A DNA stretch of 64,000 bases from DATIUV01 sp049322755 (GTDB lineage Bacteria > Pseudomonadota > Gammaproteobacteria > Burkholderiales > UBA6910): assembly GCA_049322755.1 (NCBI GenBank), contig JBMOQX010000029.1, positions 45,124 through 109,123 of the forward strand, given 5' to 3'. Position numbers and translations under genes: made by a program. The notes beneath the pieces were generated by a model. It was not told the DNA's origin. It searched no databases and saw nothing but the letters and a program-made list of their open reading frames with translations. Below, in pieces: positions 42,251 to 52,130 of this stretch; position 1 is the stretch's first letter; each line of letters starts with the position of its first letter.

Positions 42251-44005
42251 TCAAGGTTCGAGCACGTAGGTGCCGGGCGCGTCGGCCAGCTTGGGGTGCT
42301 TGCGGGTGGCGAGCGGCGGCGGCTCCTTGAGCGGGCCGCAGTGCCGGGCGAGCCAGGGTACCCAGTCTTCCCACCAGGAGCCGGCGCGGCGCTCCCGGGC
42401 GTGGCGCCAGTCCTCGGCGTTGGCCTGGCCCCGGGCGTCCCCGACCCAGTAGTTGCGCCGCGGGGGTTTCACCGGCGGGTTGACGATGCCCAGGATGTGG
42501 CCGGAGCTCGAGAGGACGAAACGCACCGGCCCGCCGGTGCGGGCGCAGATGTCGAAAGCCGCCTTCCAGGGCGCGATGTGGTCTTCCTCGCAGCCCACCG
42601 CGTAAAGCGGCTGGCGAATGCGCCGCAGGTCGATGGGCAGTCCCGCCAGCGTCACGCCATCCTTTTTTGTCAGGCGGTTCTCGAGGTAGAACTCGCGCAG
42701 GTAAAAGCTGTGCATGGCGCGGGGCAGGCGCGTGGTGTCGGCGTTCCAGTACAGCACGTCGAACGCCGGCGGCGCCTCGCCGTACAGGTAGCCGTGCACC
42801 ACGTAGTGCCAGATCAGGCTGTTGGAGCGCAGCATGCGGAACGCCCGCGCCATTTCGCGCCCGTCCAGGTAGCCCTGGGCGCGCATCAGCTCCTCCAGGA
42901 ACTCGACGCTGTCGGGCCCGATGAACACCTCGATGGCGCCCGGCCGCGAGAAATCCACCAGGCTGGCGAACAGCGTCCAGTGAGCCACCGGCACGTCCTC
43001 GCTGCGCTCGTGCTTGCGGTTGAGCCAGGCCATCAGCGCCGCCAGCGTGGTGCCGCCGAGGCAATACCCCACCGCGTGCACTCGCTGCGCGCCGCTCACC
43101 TCCCGCGCCACCTCGATCGCGGCCAGCACGCCGTCGATCATGTACTCGTCGTAGGTGACCTCCGCCAGCTCCGGGCCGGGGTTCCGCCAGCTGGTGACGT
43201 AGACGTCGAAACCGTGGCTCACCAGATGCCGGATCAGGCTCTTCTTCTCGTTCAGGTCGAGGATGTAGTACTTGTTGATCCAGGGGGCGACGATCACCAG
43301 CGGAATGGCGTGCACCCGGGCGCCGGCGGGCCGGTAATGGATGACTTCCAGCAGCCGGTTGCGGAACACGACGGCCCCGGGCGTCGTGGCCAGGTTCTCG
43401 CCGACGCGAAACGCGCTGCGGTCCACCATCTGCACGTCGCCGACCCGGACGTCGTCGATCAGGTTGCGGGCGCCCTGCACCAGGCTCTGCCCGCCGGTTT
43501 CCCAGAACCGGCGCACCGCCACCGGATTGGTGAGGAAGTAGTTCGTCGGCGCGATGGCGTTGAGCCATTGCCGCACCCAGTAGGCGGCGCGGCGCTTGAT
43601 CCGCGACGGCGCGCCTGGCGTGCGGTAGATCGCGTCCTCCAGCCAATGGGTGACGTGGAGATAGTGCTCCTTGAGCGCCGCGAAGGCCGGCAGCTGGGAC
43701 CATTCGGGCTCGGCGAAACGCTCGTCCTCGCGGCTTGCTTCGGACAAGGGAACCCCGCGACCCGTGAGCAGCGCGGGATTCGCCAGGCGCAGATTGAGCT
43801 CGAAAAACTCCCGTCCATAGCGCATGAGCTCGCCGGTGAGCTCCTGGGGATGCTCGAGCCAGGCGCGCTGCACCTCGCCCAGCGCATCGGCGATGCCGAA
43901 CGGGTCCAGCACCCGCTTGAGGTCGCTGCCGCGGCGTTCATGGTTGGTTTTGGTCTGGTTCAACGTTTTCCCCCGGGCGCGCCGGGCCGGCGCCGCTGTT
44001 CGCAT
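42251..44005 (-). CDS. phaC: Class I poly(3-hydroxyalkanoate) synthase
   Basis: 584 aa. It polymerises (R)-3-hydroxyacyl-CoA to storage polyester on granule surfaces. The lipase-like box GYCLGG places the catalytic Cys at about 315; the Asp lies in EEDHIAPW (about 475) and the His in SSGHILGIVNPP (about 504). Length matches class I enzymes. The start is uncertain: ATG 44005 has a weak GCGGGATA upstream, while TTG 43963 (570 aa) has a GGGGG stretch at a better distance. No phaA, phaB or phasin gene is adjacent. It lies 16 bp after the trkH gene on the same strand. Confidence 0.92.
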   Translation of the reverse strand: MRTAAPARRARGKTLNQTKTNHERRGSDLKRVLDPFGIADALGEVQRAWLEHPQELTGELMRYGREFFELNLRLANPALLTGRGVPLSEASREDERFAEPEWSQLPAFAALKEHYLHVTHWLEDAIYRTPGAPSRIKRRAAYWVRQWLNAIAPTNYFLTNPVAVRRFWETGGQSLVQGARNLIDDVRVGDVQMVDRSAFRVGENLATTPGAVVFRNRLLEVIHYRPAGARVHAIPLVIVAPWINKYYILDLNEKKSLIRHLVSHGFDVYVTSWRNPGPELAEVTYDEYMIDGVLAAIEVAREVSGAQRVHAVGYCLGGTTLAALMAWLNRKHERSEDVPVAHWTLFASLVDFSRPGAIEVFIGPDSVEFLEELMRAQGYLDGREMARAFRMLRSNSLIWHYVVHGYLYGEAPPAFDVLYWNADTTRLPRAMHSFYLREFYLENRLTKKDGVTLAGLPIDLRRIRQPLYAVGCEEDHIAPWKAAFDICARTGGPVRFVLSSSGHILGIVNPPVKPPRRNYWVGDARGQANAEDWRHARERRAGSWWEDWVPWLARHCGPLKEPPPLATRKHPKLADAPGTYVLEP

Positions 44006-44021
44006 TATCCCGCGCGGGGGC

Positions 44022-45482
44022 TCACTTGCGCCAGAAGCCGGGGGTGAACAGGACCAGCAGGGTGAAGAACTCCAGGCGGCCCAGGATGGTGGCGAAGGCG
44101 CAGACCCAGGTCTGGAAATCCGTCAGCGACGCGTAGTTGGTGGCCGGTCCCACCTCGTTGAGGCCGGGGCCGGTATTGGTGACGCAGGCGACCACGGCGG
44201 AGAAGGCGCTTGTCAACTCCATGCCTGAAGCCACCAGCGTCAGGGTCAGGATCACCACGGAGGCCATCCAGATGAAGCTGAACGCCAGCACCGCGTACAT
44301 CACGTTGTTGGCCACCGGCACACCGCGCAGCTTCACGGGCGCGACCGCGCGGGGATGCATGATGCGGGTCATCTCGCGGAACACCTGCTTGTAGAGCAGC
44401 ACCGCGCGCACCATCTTGATGCCGTTGCCGGTGGAGCCGGAGCAGGAGGCGAAGCTGCACAGGAACAGCATCCACACCGGCGCGAACAGCGGCCACAGGT
44501 TGTAGTCGGTGGTGGCGTAGCCGGTGGTGGTGGCAATCGAGACGACGTTGAAGGCGGCGTAGCGCAGCGCCGTGGGCAGCTCGGCGTAGGTGCCCTGAGC
44601 CCAGAGGAAGAGCGCGATCCCGGCGCAGCTGGCCCCCAGCACCAGCAGGTACCAGCCGGCCTCGGGATCGTGGCGGTAGGGGGTCAGGCTGCGCTTGCGG
44701 AACGCCAGGAAGTGGCTGGAGAAATTGATGCCGGCCAGGGTCATGAAGACGATCGCGACGGATTCCAGCAGCGGCGAGTCGAACTGCCCGAAGCTGGCGT
44801 CATGGCTGGAGTAGCCGCCGAGCGACAGCGTGGAGAAGGCGTGGATCAGCGCGTCCAGCCAGCCCATGCCGGCGGCCCAGTACGCACCGAAGCACGCGAT
44901 GGTCAGAAGGAAATACACGTGCCACAGCCCGCGCGCGGTTTCGGTGATCCGCGGCGTGAGCTTGGTGTCCTTCATCGGCCCCGGCGTTTCCGCCCGGAAG
45001 ATCTGGCTGCCGCCGACGCCCAACAGCGGCAGGATCGCCACCGCCAGCACCAGGATGCCCATGCCGCCCAGCCACTGCAGTTCGCCACGCCACAGGTTGA
45101 TCGACGGGGGGAACCTGTCGAGACCCTGGAAGATGGTGGCGCCCGTGGTGGTGAGACCCGAGGCCGACTCGAAGTAGGCGTCGGTGAACGACAGGCCGGG
45201 AAAATAGAGCAGCAGGGGAATGGCCGCAAACGCCGGCACGGCGAGCCAGGCCATGCCCACCAGCAGGAAGCCGTCGCGCACCTGGAGTTCCCGCGCGAAA
45301 CGCCGGGTGGCGAGCCACAGCAGAGCGCCCGCCATCAGGCAAACCGCCAGGCCCTCCTTGAACGCAAACAGCGCGTCGTCGCCCGGGTGCAGCGCCGATA
45401 CCGTCACCGGGAGCAGCATCGTGAGCCCGAGGATCACGATCACCAGGCTGAGCAGATGGGAGACGACGAGGATGCGCTTCAT
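44022..45482 (-). CDS. trkH: TrkH-family potassium uptake protein (copy 1)
   Basis: 486 aa polytopic K+ translocation subunit. The four pore-loop glycine motifs can be traced: SASGLTTTGATI, LSLGGYSSHDAS, IATTTGYATTDYN and VTNTGPGLN. The fourth differs from the more usual NxGPGLG form present in the neighbouring copy. It works with the TrkA ring encoded two genes upstream. It lies 23 bp after a second trkH gene, to which it is clearly similar along its full length. Confidence 0.92.
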   Translation of the reverse strand: MKRILVVSHLLSLVIVILGLTMLLPVTVSALHPGDDALFAFKEGLAVCLMAGALLWLATRRFARELQVRDGFLLVGMAWLAVPAFAAIPLLLYFPGLSFTDAYFESASGLTTTGATIFQGLDRFPPSINLWRGELQWLGGMGILVLAVAILPLLGVGGSQIFRAETPGPMKDTKLTPRITETARGLWHVYFLLTIACFGAYWAAGMGWLDALIHAFSTLSLGGYSSHDASFGQFDSPLLESVAIVFMTLAGINFSSHFLAFRKRSLTPYRHDPEAGWYLLVLGASCAGIALFLWAQGTYAELPTALRYAAFNVVSIATTTGYATTDYNLWPLFAPVWMLFLCSFASCSGSTGNGIKMVRAVLLYKQVFREMTRIMHPRAVAPVKLRGVPVANNVMYAVLAFSFIWMASVVILTLTLVASGMELTSAFSAVVACVTNTGPGLNEVGPATNYASLTDFQTWVCAFATILGRLEFFTLLVLFTPGFWRK

Positions 45483-45505
45483 GGCGGTTCAGCGGTGTCG
45501 GCGAG

Positions 45506-46960
45506 CTAGCGGCGCCAGAACACCGGCGTCAGCAGGATGAACAGCGTGAACAGCTCCAGCCGCCCCAGCAGCATGGCCAGGCTGAGGACCCAGGTCTGAT
45601 AATCGCTCAGCGACGCGTAGGTGGTGGCGGGGCCGACCTGGCCGAGCCCGGGGCCGATGTTGCAAAGCGTGGCCACCACCGCCGACACCGCGGTCACCTC
45701 GTCCAGGCCGGAGGCCATCATCAGCAGCGTCATGGTGGTGAGGGTGGCGACGAACACGAAGAAAAACCCCAGCACCGCGAAGATGATGTTGTTGGGCACG
45801 ACGGTGCGGCCGAGCTTGGCCGGCGCCACCGCGCTGGGGTGCACCAGGCGCACGAATTCCCGGTACACCTGGGCGTAGAGCAGGCGCGCGCGAATCATCT
45901 TGATGCCGCCGCCGGTGGAACCGGAGCAGGTGGCGAAGCTGCCCAGGAACAGCATGAAGAAGCCGGCGAACGCCGGCCAGAGGTTGAAGTCCGCGGTGGC
46001 GTAGCCGGTGGTGGTGGCCACCGAGACGGTGTTGAACGCCGCGTAGCGCAGCGCCGTGGCGAAGTCGGCGTAGATGCCGCTTGTCCATAGGTGCAGCGCC
46101 ATACCCAGCACCGCCGCCAGCATCAGCCCGATGAACAGCTTGGCCTCGGGGTCGGTGACGTAGGCCATCAGGCGGCGCCGGCGGAACACCAGGAAATGGG
46201 TGGCGAAGTTGATGCCCGCCACCAGCATGAAGAAGATGGCGATGCCCTCCAGCAGCGGCGAGTCGAAATGGCCGAAACTCGCGTCGTGGGTCGAGAACCC
46301 GGACAGCCCCAGGGTGGTGAAGCTGTGCATCAGCGCGTCGATCCAGGTCATGCCGCCGATCCAGTAGCAGAAAAAGCAGAGCACGGTGAGGAAAACGTAC
46401 ACCACCCACAGACCCTTGGCGGTCTCGGTGATGCGCGGCGTGAGCTTGGTGTCTTTCATCGGCGTCGGCGTCTCCGCCTTGAACAGCTGGCGGCCGCCGA
46501 CGCCCAGCATCGGCAGGATCGCCACCGCCAGCACCACCACGCCGATGCCGCCGAGCCACTGCATCAGGCCGCGCCAGAGGTTGATCGACGGCGGCAGCGC
46601 GTCGAGGCCCGAGAGCACGGTGGCGCCGGTGGCGGTGAGCCCGGAAACGGCCTCGAAATACGCCTCGGTGAACGACAGATCGCGGATCGCCAGCAGCAGC
46701 GGGATCGCGCCGAACACCGGCAGCAGCGCCCACACCAGCGCCACCAGCAGAAATCCGTCGCGGCCCTCCAGCTCGCGCCGCGCGTGGCGGGTCGTGAGCC
46801 ACAGCAGGGCGCCGGCGCCCAGGGTCGCCAGCACCGCCTCGTCGTAGGCGATGAGCGCGCCGTCGTCCAGGAAATACGACACCCCCAGCGGCACCAGCAT
46901 GGTGGCGGCGAACAGCATCACCACCAGGCTGAAGACGTGGGCTACGGCGAGCGCGTGCAT
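45506..46960 (-). CDS. trkH: TrkH-family potassium uptake protein (copy 2)
   Basis: 484 aa, a tandem paralogue of the following gene. Pore-loop motifs are VSGLTATGATV, LGLSGFSTHDAS, VATTTGYATADFN and LCNIGPGLG. Stretches such as MKDTKLTPRITETAKGLW are almost identical in both copies. The gene lies 19 bp after trkA, so trkA-trkH-trkH form one leftward operon. Two TrkH subunits served by one TrkA may give different K+ affinity or expression; E. coli also has two (TrkH, TrkG), although unlinked. Confidence 0.92.
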   Translation of the reverse strand: MHALAVAHVFSLVVMLFAATMLVPLGVSYFLDDGALIAYDEAVLATLGAGALLWLTTRHARRELEGRDGFLLVALVWALLPVFGAIPLLLAIRDLSFTEAYFEAVSGLTATGATVLSGLDALPPSINLWRGLMQWLGGIGVVVLAVAILPMLGVGGRQLFKAETPTPMKDTKLTPRITETAKGLWVVYVFLTVLCFFCYWIGGMTWIDALMHSFTTLGLSGFSTHDASFGHFDSPLLEGIAIFFMLVAGINFATHFLVFRRRRLMAYVTDPEAKLFIGLMLAAVLGMALHLWTSGIYADFATALRYAAFNTVSVATTTGYATADFNLWPAFAGFFMLFLGSFATCSGSTGGGIKMIRARLLYAQVYREFVRLVHPSAVAPAKLGRTVVPNNIIFAVLGFFFVFVATLTTMTLLMMASGLDEVTAVSAVVATLCNIGPGLGQVGPATTYASLSDYQTWVLSLAMLLGRLELFTLFILLTPVFWRR

Positions 46961-46979
46961 CGCTCAGCAGGACGGACGA

Positions 46980-48407
46980 TCAGAAGAAGCCGAGGCCGAC
47001 CTGGAACAGCTTCTCGATCTTGGGGATCATGCGCTTCTCGATGGTGAACACGATCACGTGGTCGTCCGCCTTGATGACGGTGTCGCGGTGGGCGATCAGC
47101 ACCTCCTCGCGGCGTTCCTCGGCAGTGGTGTCGTCGAGCCGCTCCACCACCGGCCTCTCGAGGCGGCGCACGATGGCGCCGATGGTGGCGCCCTTGGGCA
47201 GCCTGATATCGCCGACCGCGCGGCCCACCACCCGGGAGGTCGACGGGTCGCCGTGGGCGACCACCTCCAGCGCCTCGGCGGCGCCGCGCCGCAGGCTGTG
47301 GACCACCGCCACGTCCCCGCGGCGCACGTGGGCCAGCAGCGAGCCGATGGTGATGTGCGACGGCGACAGCGCGACGTCGATCTCGCCGCCGTGGACCAGG
47401 TCGACGTAGGCGGGACGGTTGATCAGGCACACCGCCTTGCGCGCGCCCATGCGCTTGGCCAGCAGCGAGGACATGATGTTGTCCTCGTCGTCGTTGGTGA
47501 GCGCGCAGAACACGTCCATCTCCGCCATCCCTTCGGCCTCCAGCAGCTCCTCGTCGGTGACGTCGCCGTTCAGCACCAGCGGGCCGTGCAGCTCGCTGGC
47601 GAGGAACTCGCAGCGGCGCTTGCTGTACTCGATGATCTTGACCTGGTAGTCCTTCTGCAGCGCCCGCGCCAGGCGGGTGCCGATGTTGCCGCCGCCGGCG
47701 ATCATCACCCGCCTCGCCGGCTTGCCCAGATGGCGCATTTCGCGCATGACGGTGCGCAGATTTTCCCTGGCGGCGATCAGGAACACCTCGTCGTTGGGCT
47801 CGATGACGGTGTCGCGCTCCGGGATGATGGCCCGGTTCTGGCGATAGATCGCCACCACCCGGGTGTCGACGTGGCTGAAGCTGGTGCGCAGGTCGGAAAG
47901 CGCATGGCCCACCAGCGCACCGCCATGCAGCGCCTTCATGCCCACCAGCCGCACCTTGTCGTCGGCGAAGCTCACCACCTGCAGCGCTTCCGGCAGTTCG
48001 ACCAGCCGCATGATGTGGTCGGTGACGATCTGCTCGGGGCAGATCGGGTGGTCGACGTTGAAATAATCCGGCCCGAAGATCTCCGGCTTCTCCAGGTATT
48101 CGGTGGAGCGGATGCGGGCGAGGCGGGTCGGGACGTTGAACAGCGACGCCGCCAGCTTGCAGGCCACCATGTTGACCTCGTCGCTCTGGGTCACGGCCAG
48201 CAGCATGTCGGCGTCATCGGCCCCGGCCGCGGTCAGCACCGAGGGGAACGCGGCGTTGCCCACCACGGTGCGCAGGTCGAGACGGTCCTGGAGCTCCTTG
48301 AGCCGCTCGGCGTCGGTGTCGACGATGGTGATGTCGTTGGCCTCGCCCACCAGGTTCTCCGCCACCGAGGCGCCGACGCGTCCCGCGCCGAGGATGATGA
48401 TCTTCAT
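46980..48407 (-). CDS. trkA: Trk system regulatory NAD-binding protein TrkA
   Basis: 475 aa cytosolic gating subunit with two RCK_N/RCK_C repeats. Rossmann motifs are IIILGAGRVGASVAENL at the N-terminus and MIAGGGNIGTRLARAL at about 232-247; each is followed by a conserved acidic residue for NAD(H) binding. It gates the TrkH pore in response to nucleotides. It heads the trkA-trkH-trkH operon. Confidence 0.95.
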   Translation of the reverse strand: MKIIILGAGRVGASVAENLVGEANDITIVDTDAERLKELQDRLDLRTVVGNAAFPSVLTAAGADDADMLLAVTQSDEVNMVACKLAASLFNVPTRLARIRSTEYLEKPEIFGPDYFNVDHPICPEQIVTDHIMRLVELPEALQVVSFADDKVRLVGMKALHGGALVGHALSDLRTSFSHVDTRVVAIYRQNRAIIPERDTVIEPNDEVFLIAARENLRTVMREMRHLGKPARRVMIAGGGNIGTRLARALQKDYQVKIIEYSKRRCEFLASELHGPLVLNGDVTDEELLEAEGMAEMDVFCALTNDDEDNIMSSLLAKRMGARKAVCLINRPAYVDLVHGGEIDVALSPSHITIGSLLAHVRRGDVAVVHSLRRGAAEALEVVAHGDPSTSRVVGRAVGDIRLPKGATIGAIVRRLERPVVERLDDTTAEERREEVLIAHRDTVIKADDHVIVFTIEKRMIPKIEKLFQVGLGFF

Positions 48408-48546
48408 AGGGGGGATGGATAATGGGTGATGGATGATGGTCGCGCGGGGCCCGGCGGGTGGCGCCCGTCTTGCGGATCCTCGCGGCCGGCGAGGACGCTT
48501 GCGCGGGCTGTTACCACTGGCCGCTCGCCATTTTCCCGTCTGTGCC

Positions 48547-49329
48547 TCAGAGTCGCTGCCTCAGCCACGCCTTCCACTGCTCGAACAGCCCCGGGTCCAG
48601 CGCCGCCACCACCGAGCGCTGCCACGAGTTGTCGGCCCAGAAGTCGTCGCTGGTGAGCGTGGCCATGCGTCCGCCCGACTCGGCCAGGATCAGCGAGCCG
48701 GCGGCGTAGTCCCACAGCTTCTGGCCGCCGTGGACGTAGACGTCGAAGCGGCCGGCGGCGATGTAGCACCAGTCCAGGGTGCTGGCGCCGTAGTTGCGCT
48801 GCGAGGCGTAGGGGGGCCGGCTCGCCAGCTCGCCCGCGAGCCGCGCGCCGAGACGCTTGAGGTCGACGCCGGCCAGGGCGCCGGAGAGCGGCGGGACGCG
48901 CTCCTTGATCGGCAGCCGCTCGCCGTTGAGGTAGGCGCCGGCGCCGGTTTCGGCCGAGAACATCTCGTCGGCCACCGGGTCGTAGACCACGCCCAGCACC
49001 GAGCGTCCGCGCCGCATCAGCGCCACCGACACCGCAAAGTACGGCAGGCCGTTGACGAAGTTGGAGGTGCCGTCGATGGGGTCGACGCACCACAGGCCCT
49101 CCGCCCCCTGGACCCATTTCTCGGTCTGCTCTTCGGCGGTCATCTCCTCGGCCACGATGGGCACATCGCGGATCCGGCGCAGGCGGTCGCCGAGCGCCTC
49201 CTGGGCGGCGATGTCGGCCTCGGTGAACAGGCTGCCGTCGCTCTTGCGCCGGTGTGCCACCTTGAGATAGCGGGGAATGACCTCGCGATGCGCGACCTTG
49301 CGCACCGCGTCCATCAGGCTGTCGAGCAC
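48547..49329 (-). CDS. Inositol monophosphatase / histidinol-phosphatase family protein
   Basis: 260 aa Mg2+-dependent sugar phosphatase. The FIG superfamily metal motif WCVDPIDGTSNFVNGLPYF (about 93-111) and the C-terminal KLWDYAAGSLILAESGG (about 205-221) are intact, and Glu in EEMTAEEQ supplies the third metal site. The substrate could be inositol phosphate, histidinol phosphate or PAP. The GTG start at 49329 (VLDSLMDAVRKV) is chosen by family length; the frame is open upstream but overlaps the redoxin gene. The gene follows the redoxin gene by 20 bp. Confidence 0.85.
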   Translation of the reverse strand: MLDSLMDAVRKVAHREVIPRYLKVAHRRKSDGSLFTEADIAAQEALGDRLRRIRDVPIVAEEMTAEEQTEKWVQGAEGLWCVDPIDGTSNFVNGLPYFAVSVALMRRGRSVLGVVYDPVADEMFSAETGAGAYLNGERLPIKERVPPLSGALAGVDLKRLGARLAGELASRPPYASQRNYGASTLDWCYIAAGRFDVYVHGGQKLWDYAAGSLILAESGGRMATLTSDDFWADNSWQRSVVAALDPGLFEQWKAWLRQRL

Positions 49330-49349
49330 GGATGCCGCGGGGGCGGAGC

Positions 49350-49904
49350 TCAACCCTTTTTCCACTTGATCGAGCACCCGATGCTCGGTATCTGCTCGCG
49401 CGGGCCCTCGCCGGTGCGGGCGACCTGGACCATGGCCTCGTACAGGTCGCGGCGCGCGTCCTCGGGCGCCGCTTCCTTGCGCGAGGCGTCGAGCCGTCCG
49501 CGGTACTGAAGCTCGAGATCGGCGTTGAAGCCGAAGAAATCGGGCGTGCACGCCGCGCCGTAGGCGCGCGCCACGTCCTGACTCGCGTCCAGCACGTAGG
49601 GAAACGGAAAGTCGAGCTCGCGCGCCACCCGCACCATCTCGTCGAACGAGTCTTCGGGGTACTCGGCCGGATCGTTGGACATGATGGCGATGGCGCCGAT
49701 GCCGTGCCGGGCGAGATCGCGGCAGTCGCGCACGATGCGGCTGCGCACCGCCTTCACGTACGGGCAGTGGTTGCAGATGAACATCACCAGCAGGCCGTTC
49801 CTGCCCCGCACCGAAGCGAGACTGTAGCGCTTGCCGTCCACGCCGGGCAGGTCGAAATCGACGGCCTTCCAGCCAAAATTGCAAACGGGGGTTTCTGCAG
49901 CCAT
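49350..49904 (-). CDS. Thioredoxin-fold peroxiredoxin-like protein
   Basis: 184 aa AhpC/TSA-redoxin family protein. The redox site is MFICNHCPYVKAV with a CNHC motif at about 44-47 where thioredoxin has CGPC; CTPDFFGF near 118 matches the cis-Pro side. No signal peptide, so it should be cytosolic. This subgroup is widespread, but its substrate is not established. It is divergent from rsmE and upstream of the inositol-phosphatase family gene. Confidence 0.85.
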   Translation of the reverse strand: MAAETPVCNFGWKAVDFDLPGVDGKRYSLASVRGRNGLLVMFICNHCPYVKAVRSRIVRDCRDLARHGIGAIAIMSNDPAEYPEDSFDEMVRVARELDFPFPYVLDASQDVARAYGAACTPDFFGFNADLELQYRGRLDASRKEAAPEDARRDLYEAMVQVARTGEGPREQIPSIGCSIKWKKG

Positions 49905-49971
49905 GGGCGGTCCTGTCGGCGTGGGCGGAGGTAGTTTATCATGGTGTAAAAAGCCGCTTCAGCCCCGCGCC

Positions 49972-50718
49972 GTGAGCATTCCCCGTTTCTATTGCCCCGA
50001 TCTGGCCGTCGGCCGGCGTCGCGTCGCGCTGCCGGACGCGGCGTCGCACCATGCCGCCCGCGTGCTGCGGCTCAAGGTGGGGGATCCGGTGACGCTGTTC
50101 GACGGCCGCGGCGGTGAATGGGACGCCGCGATCGCGCGCGTCGATCCGCGCGGCGTCGAGGTGGAGGCCGGCGCCGAGCGTGCCGCTGTCGCCGAGCCGA
50201 CGCTGCACGTGACGCTGGCCCAGGGCCTGTGCGCCCAGGACAAGATGGACTGGGTGGTGCAGAAGGCCGTGGAGCTGGGGGCGTCGGCGATCCAGCCGCT
50301 GGCCGCCGAGCGCAGCGTGATCCGTCTCGCGCCCGAGCGCGCGGAGCGCCGCCAGCGGCACTGGCAGGCGGTGGTGGTGTCCGCCTGCGAGCAGTCCGGC
50401 CGCACCCTGATCCCCGACGTGGCGCCGGTGCGGTCGCTGGCTCAATGGCTGGATGTCCTCGATGCGGCGCCCGAGCGCGGCGGACTGCGCCTGATGCTCT
50501 CCCCCCACGCCGGCGTGCCGATGGTGCAGCTGGCCGATAGCGTCGCGGGCGTGTCGCTGCTGGTGGGGCCGGAAGGGGGTCTGAGCGAGCGCGAAGTGGC
50601 GATGGCGCAGGCCGCCGGCTTCCGCGCCGTCCGCCTCGGGCCCCGCATCCTGCGCACCGAAACCGCGGCGCTGGCGGCGCTGGCGGCGCTGCAGACCCTC
50701 TGGGGCGACTGGCGCTGA
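49972..50718 (+). CDS. rsmE: 16S rRNA m3U1498 methyltransferase RsmE
   Basis: 248 aa SPOUT-class enzyme that methylates U1498 of 16S rRNA with SAM. It begins IPRFYCPD, the PUA-like RNA-binding part, and ends in the trefoil-knot SAM site with LLVGPEGGLSERE and LGPRILRTETA. GTG 49972 (VSIPRFY) fits the family start. It is divergent from the redoxin gene. Confidence 0.93.
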   Translation: MSIPRFYCPDLAVGRRRVALPDAASHHAARVLRLKVGDPVTLFDGRGGEWDAAIARVDPRGVEVEAGAERAAVAEPTLHVTLAQGLCAQDKMDWVVQKAVELGASAIQPLAAERSVIRLAPERAERRQRHWQAVVVSACEQSGRTLIPDVAPVRSLAQWLDVLDAAPERGGLRLMLSPHAGVPMVQLADSVAGVSLLVGPEGGLSEREVAMAQAAGFRAVRLGPRILRTETAALAALAALQTLWGDWR

Positions 50719-50804
50719 GCCGCACCGGCGGCGCGGTGCCGGTTTCCCGTCGGCCGCGCACCCGCTAACATCGGCGACTTCGCCCCGTCCACGGAACCCG
50801 AGCC

Positions 50805-52130
50805 ATGAGCCAGCGCCCCGAACACCGCCCTGCACCGTTCGTCGGCTGGGTGCGCTCGGCCGCGCCCTACGTGAACGCGTTCCGCGGCCGCACCTTCGTC
50901 GTGGCGTTCGGCGGCGAGATGGTGGCCGACGGCAAGTTCGTCGAGTTCACCCACGATCTCAACCTGCTCGCCAGCCTCGGCATCCGGCTGGTGCTGGTGC
51001 ACGGCGCGCGCCCCCAGATCGAGGCTCGCATGAAGGAGCGCGGCGCCGAGGACCGCTACGTCGAGGGCCTGCGCGTCACCGACGAGCTGGCGCTCAAGTG
51101 CGTGAAGGAGGCGGTCGGGCGCATGCGGATCGAGATCGAGGCGCTGCTGTCCATGGGCCTGCCGAATTCGCCCATGGCCAACGCGGAGATCCGCGTCGCC
51201 AGCGGCAATTTCGTCGCTGCGCGGCCGGTGGGGGTGATCGCCGGTGTCGACCTGCTGTTCACCGGCGAGGTGCGCGGCGTCGATACCGCCGCCGTGTCGG
51301 CGCGGCTCGACCGCGGCGAGGTGGTGCTGCTCTCGCCGCTCGGCTACTCCCCCACCGGCGAGGTGTTCAACCTCACCTCGGAGGACGTCGCCACCGCGGC
51401 GGCGCTGGCGCTGCGGGCGGAAAAGCTGATCTTCCTGTGCGAGGAGCCCGGCGTCGCGGTGCGGGGCAAGCTGGTGCGGGAGCTGTCGGTCAAGGACGCC
51501 GAGGCCCTGCTCAAGCAGCGCAAGCAGCTCACCGCCGAGATGCGCGACTACCTGCCCGAGGCGGTGCGCGCCTGCCGCGGTGGAGTGGGCCGGGTGCACC
51601 TGGTGGGCCGGCACATGGACGGCGCGATCCTGCAGGAGCTGTTCACCCGGGAGGGCGTCGGCACGCTGGTCACGCCGGGTTCGCTGGAGTCGTTGCGCGA
51701 GGCGGGCCTCAAGGACATCGGCGGCGTGTTGCGCCTGATCGAGCCGCTGGAGACCGAGGGGGTGCTGGTCAAGCGCGGCCGCGACCTGCTGGAGCGCGAG
51801 ATCGACCGCTTCCTGGTGCTGGAGCACGACGCCCGGATCGTCGGCTCCGTGGCGCTGTATCCGTTTCCGGAGCACCGGTCCGGCGAACTGGCGTGCCTGG
51901 CGGTGGACCCGGACTACCGCAACGCCGGCTACGGCGACGCGCTGCTGGATGCGGTGGAAAGGCGCGCCCGCAAGCTGGGGTTGAAGCGGCTGTTCGTGCT
52001 CACGACCCGCACCGCCCACTGGTTTCTGGAGCGGGGCTTCGTCGAGCAGACCCAGGATGCGCTGCCGAAACGCCGCCAGGCGCTCTACAACCTGACGCGG
52101 CGCTCCAAGGTGTTCGTCAAGCGGCTCTAA
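50805..52130 (+). CDS. argA: Amino-acid N-acetyltransferase (N-acetylglutamate synthase)
   Basis: 441 aa, the size of classical ArgA. The first step of arginine synthesis, acetyl-CoA plus glutamate to N-acetylglutamate. The N-terminal amino-acid-kinase-like domain (about 1-290; FVVAFGGEMV, LVLVHGARPQIE) is the arginine feedback site; the C-terminal GNAT domain (about 295-441) shows LACLAVDPDYRNAGYGDALL with the acetyl-CoA loop. It is probably monocistronic with a 209-bp gap before yggX. Confidence 0.93.
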   Translation: MSQRPEHRPAPFVGWVRSAAPYVNAFRGRTFVVAFGGEMVADGKFVEFTHDLNLLASLGIRLVLVHGARPQIEARMKERGAEDRYVEGLRVTDELALKCVKEAVGRMRIEIEALLSMGLPNSPMANAEIRVASGNFVAARPVGVIAGVDLLFTGEVRGVDTAAVSARLDRGEVVLLSPLGYSPTGEVFNLTSEDVATAAALALRAEKLIFLCEEPGVAVRGKLVRELSVKDAEALLKQRKQLTAEMRDYLPEAVRACRGGVGRVHLVGRHMDGAILQELFTREGVGTLVTPGSLESLREAGLKDIGGVLRLIEPLETEGVLVKRGRDLLEREIDRFLVLEHDARIVGSVALYPFPEHRSGELACLAVDPDYRNAGYGDALLDAVERRARKLGLKRLFVLTTRTAHWFLERGFVEQTQDALPKRRQALYNLTRRSKVFVKRL

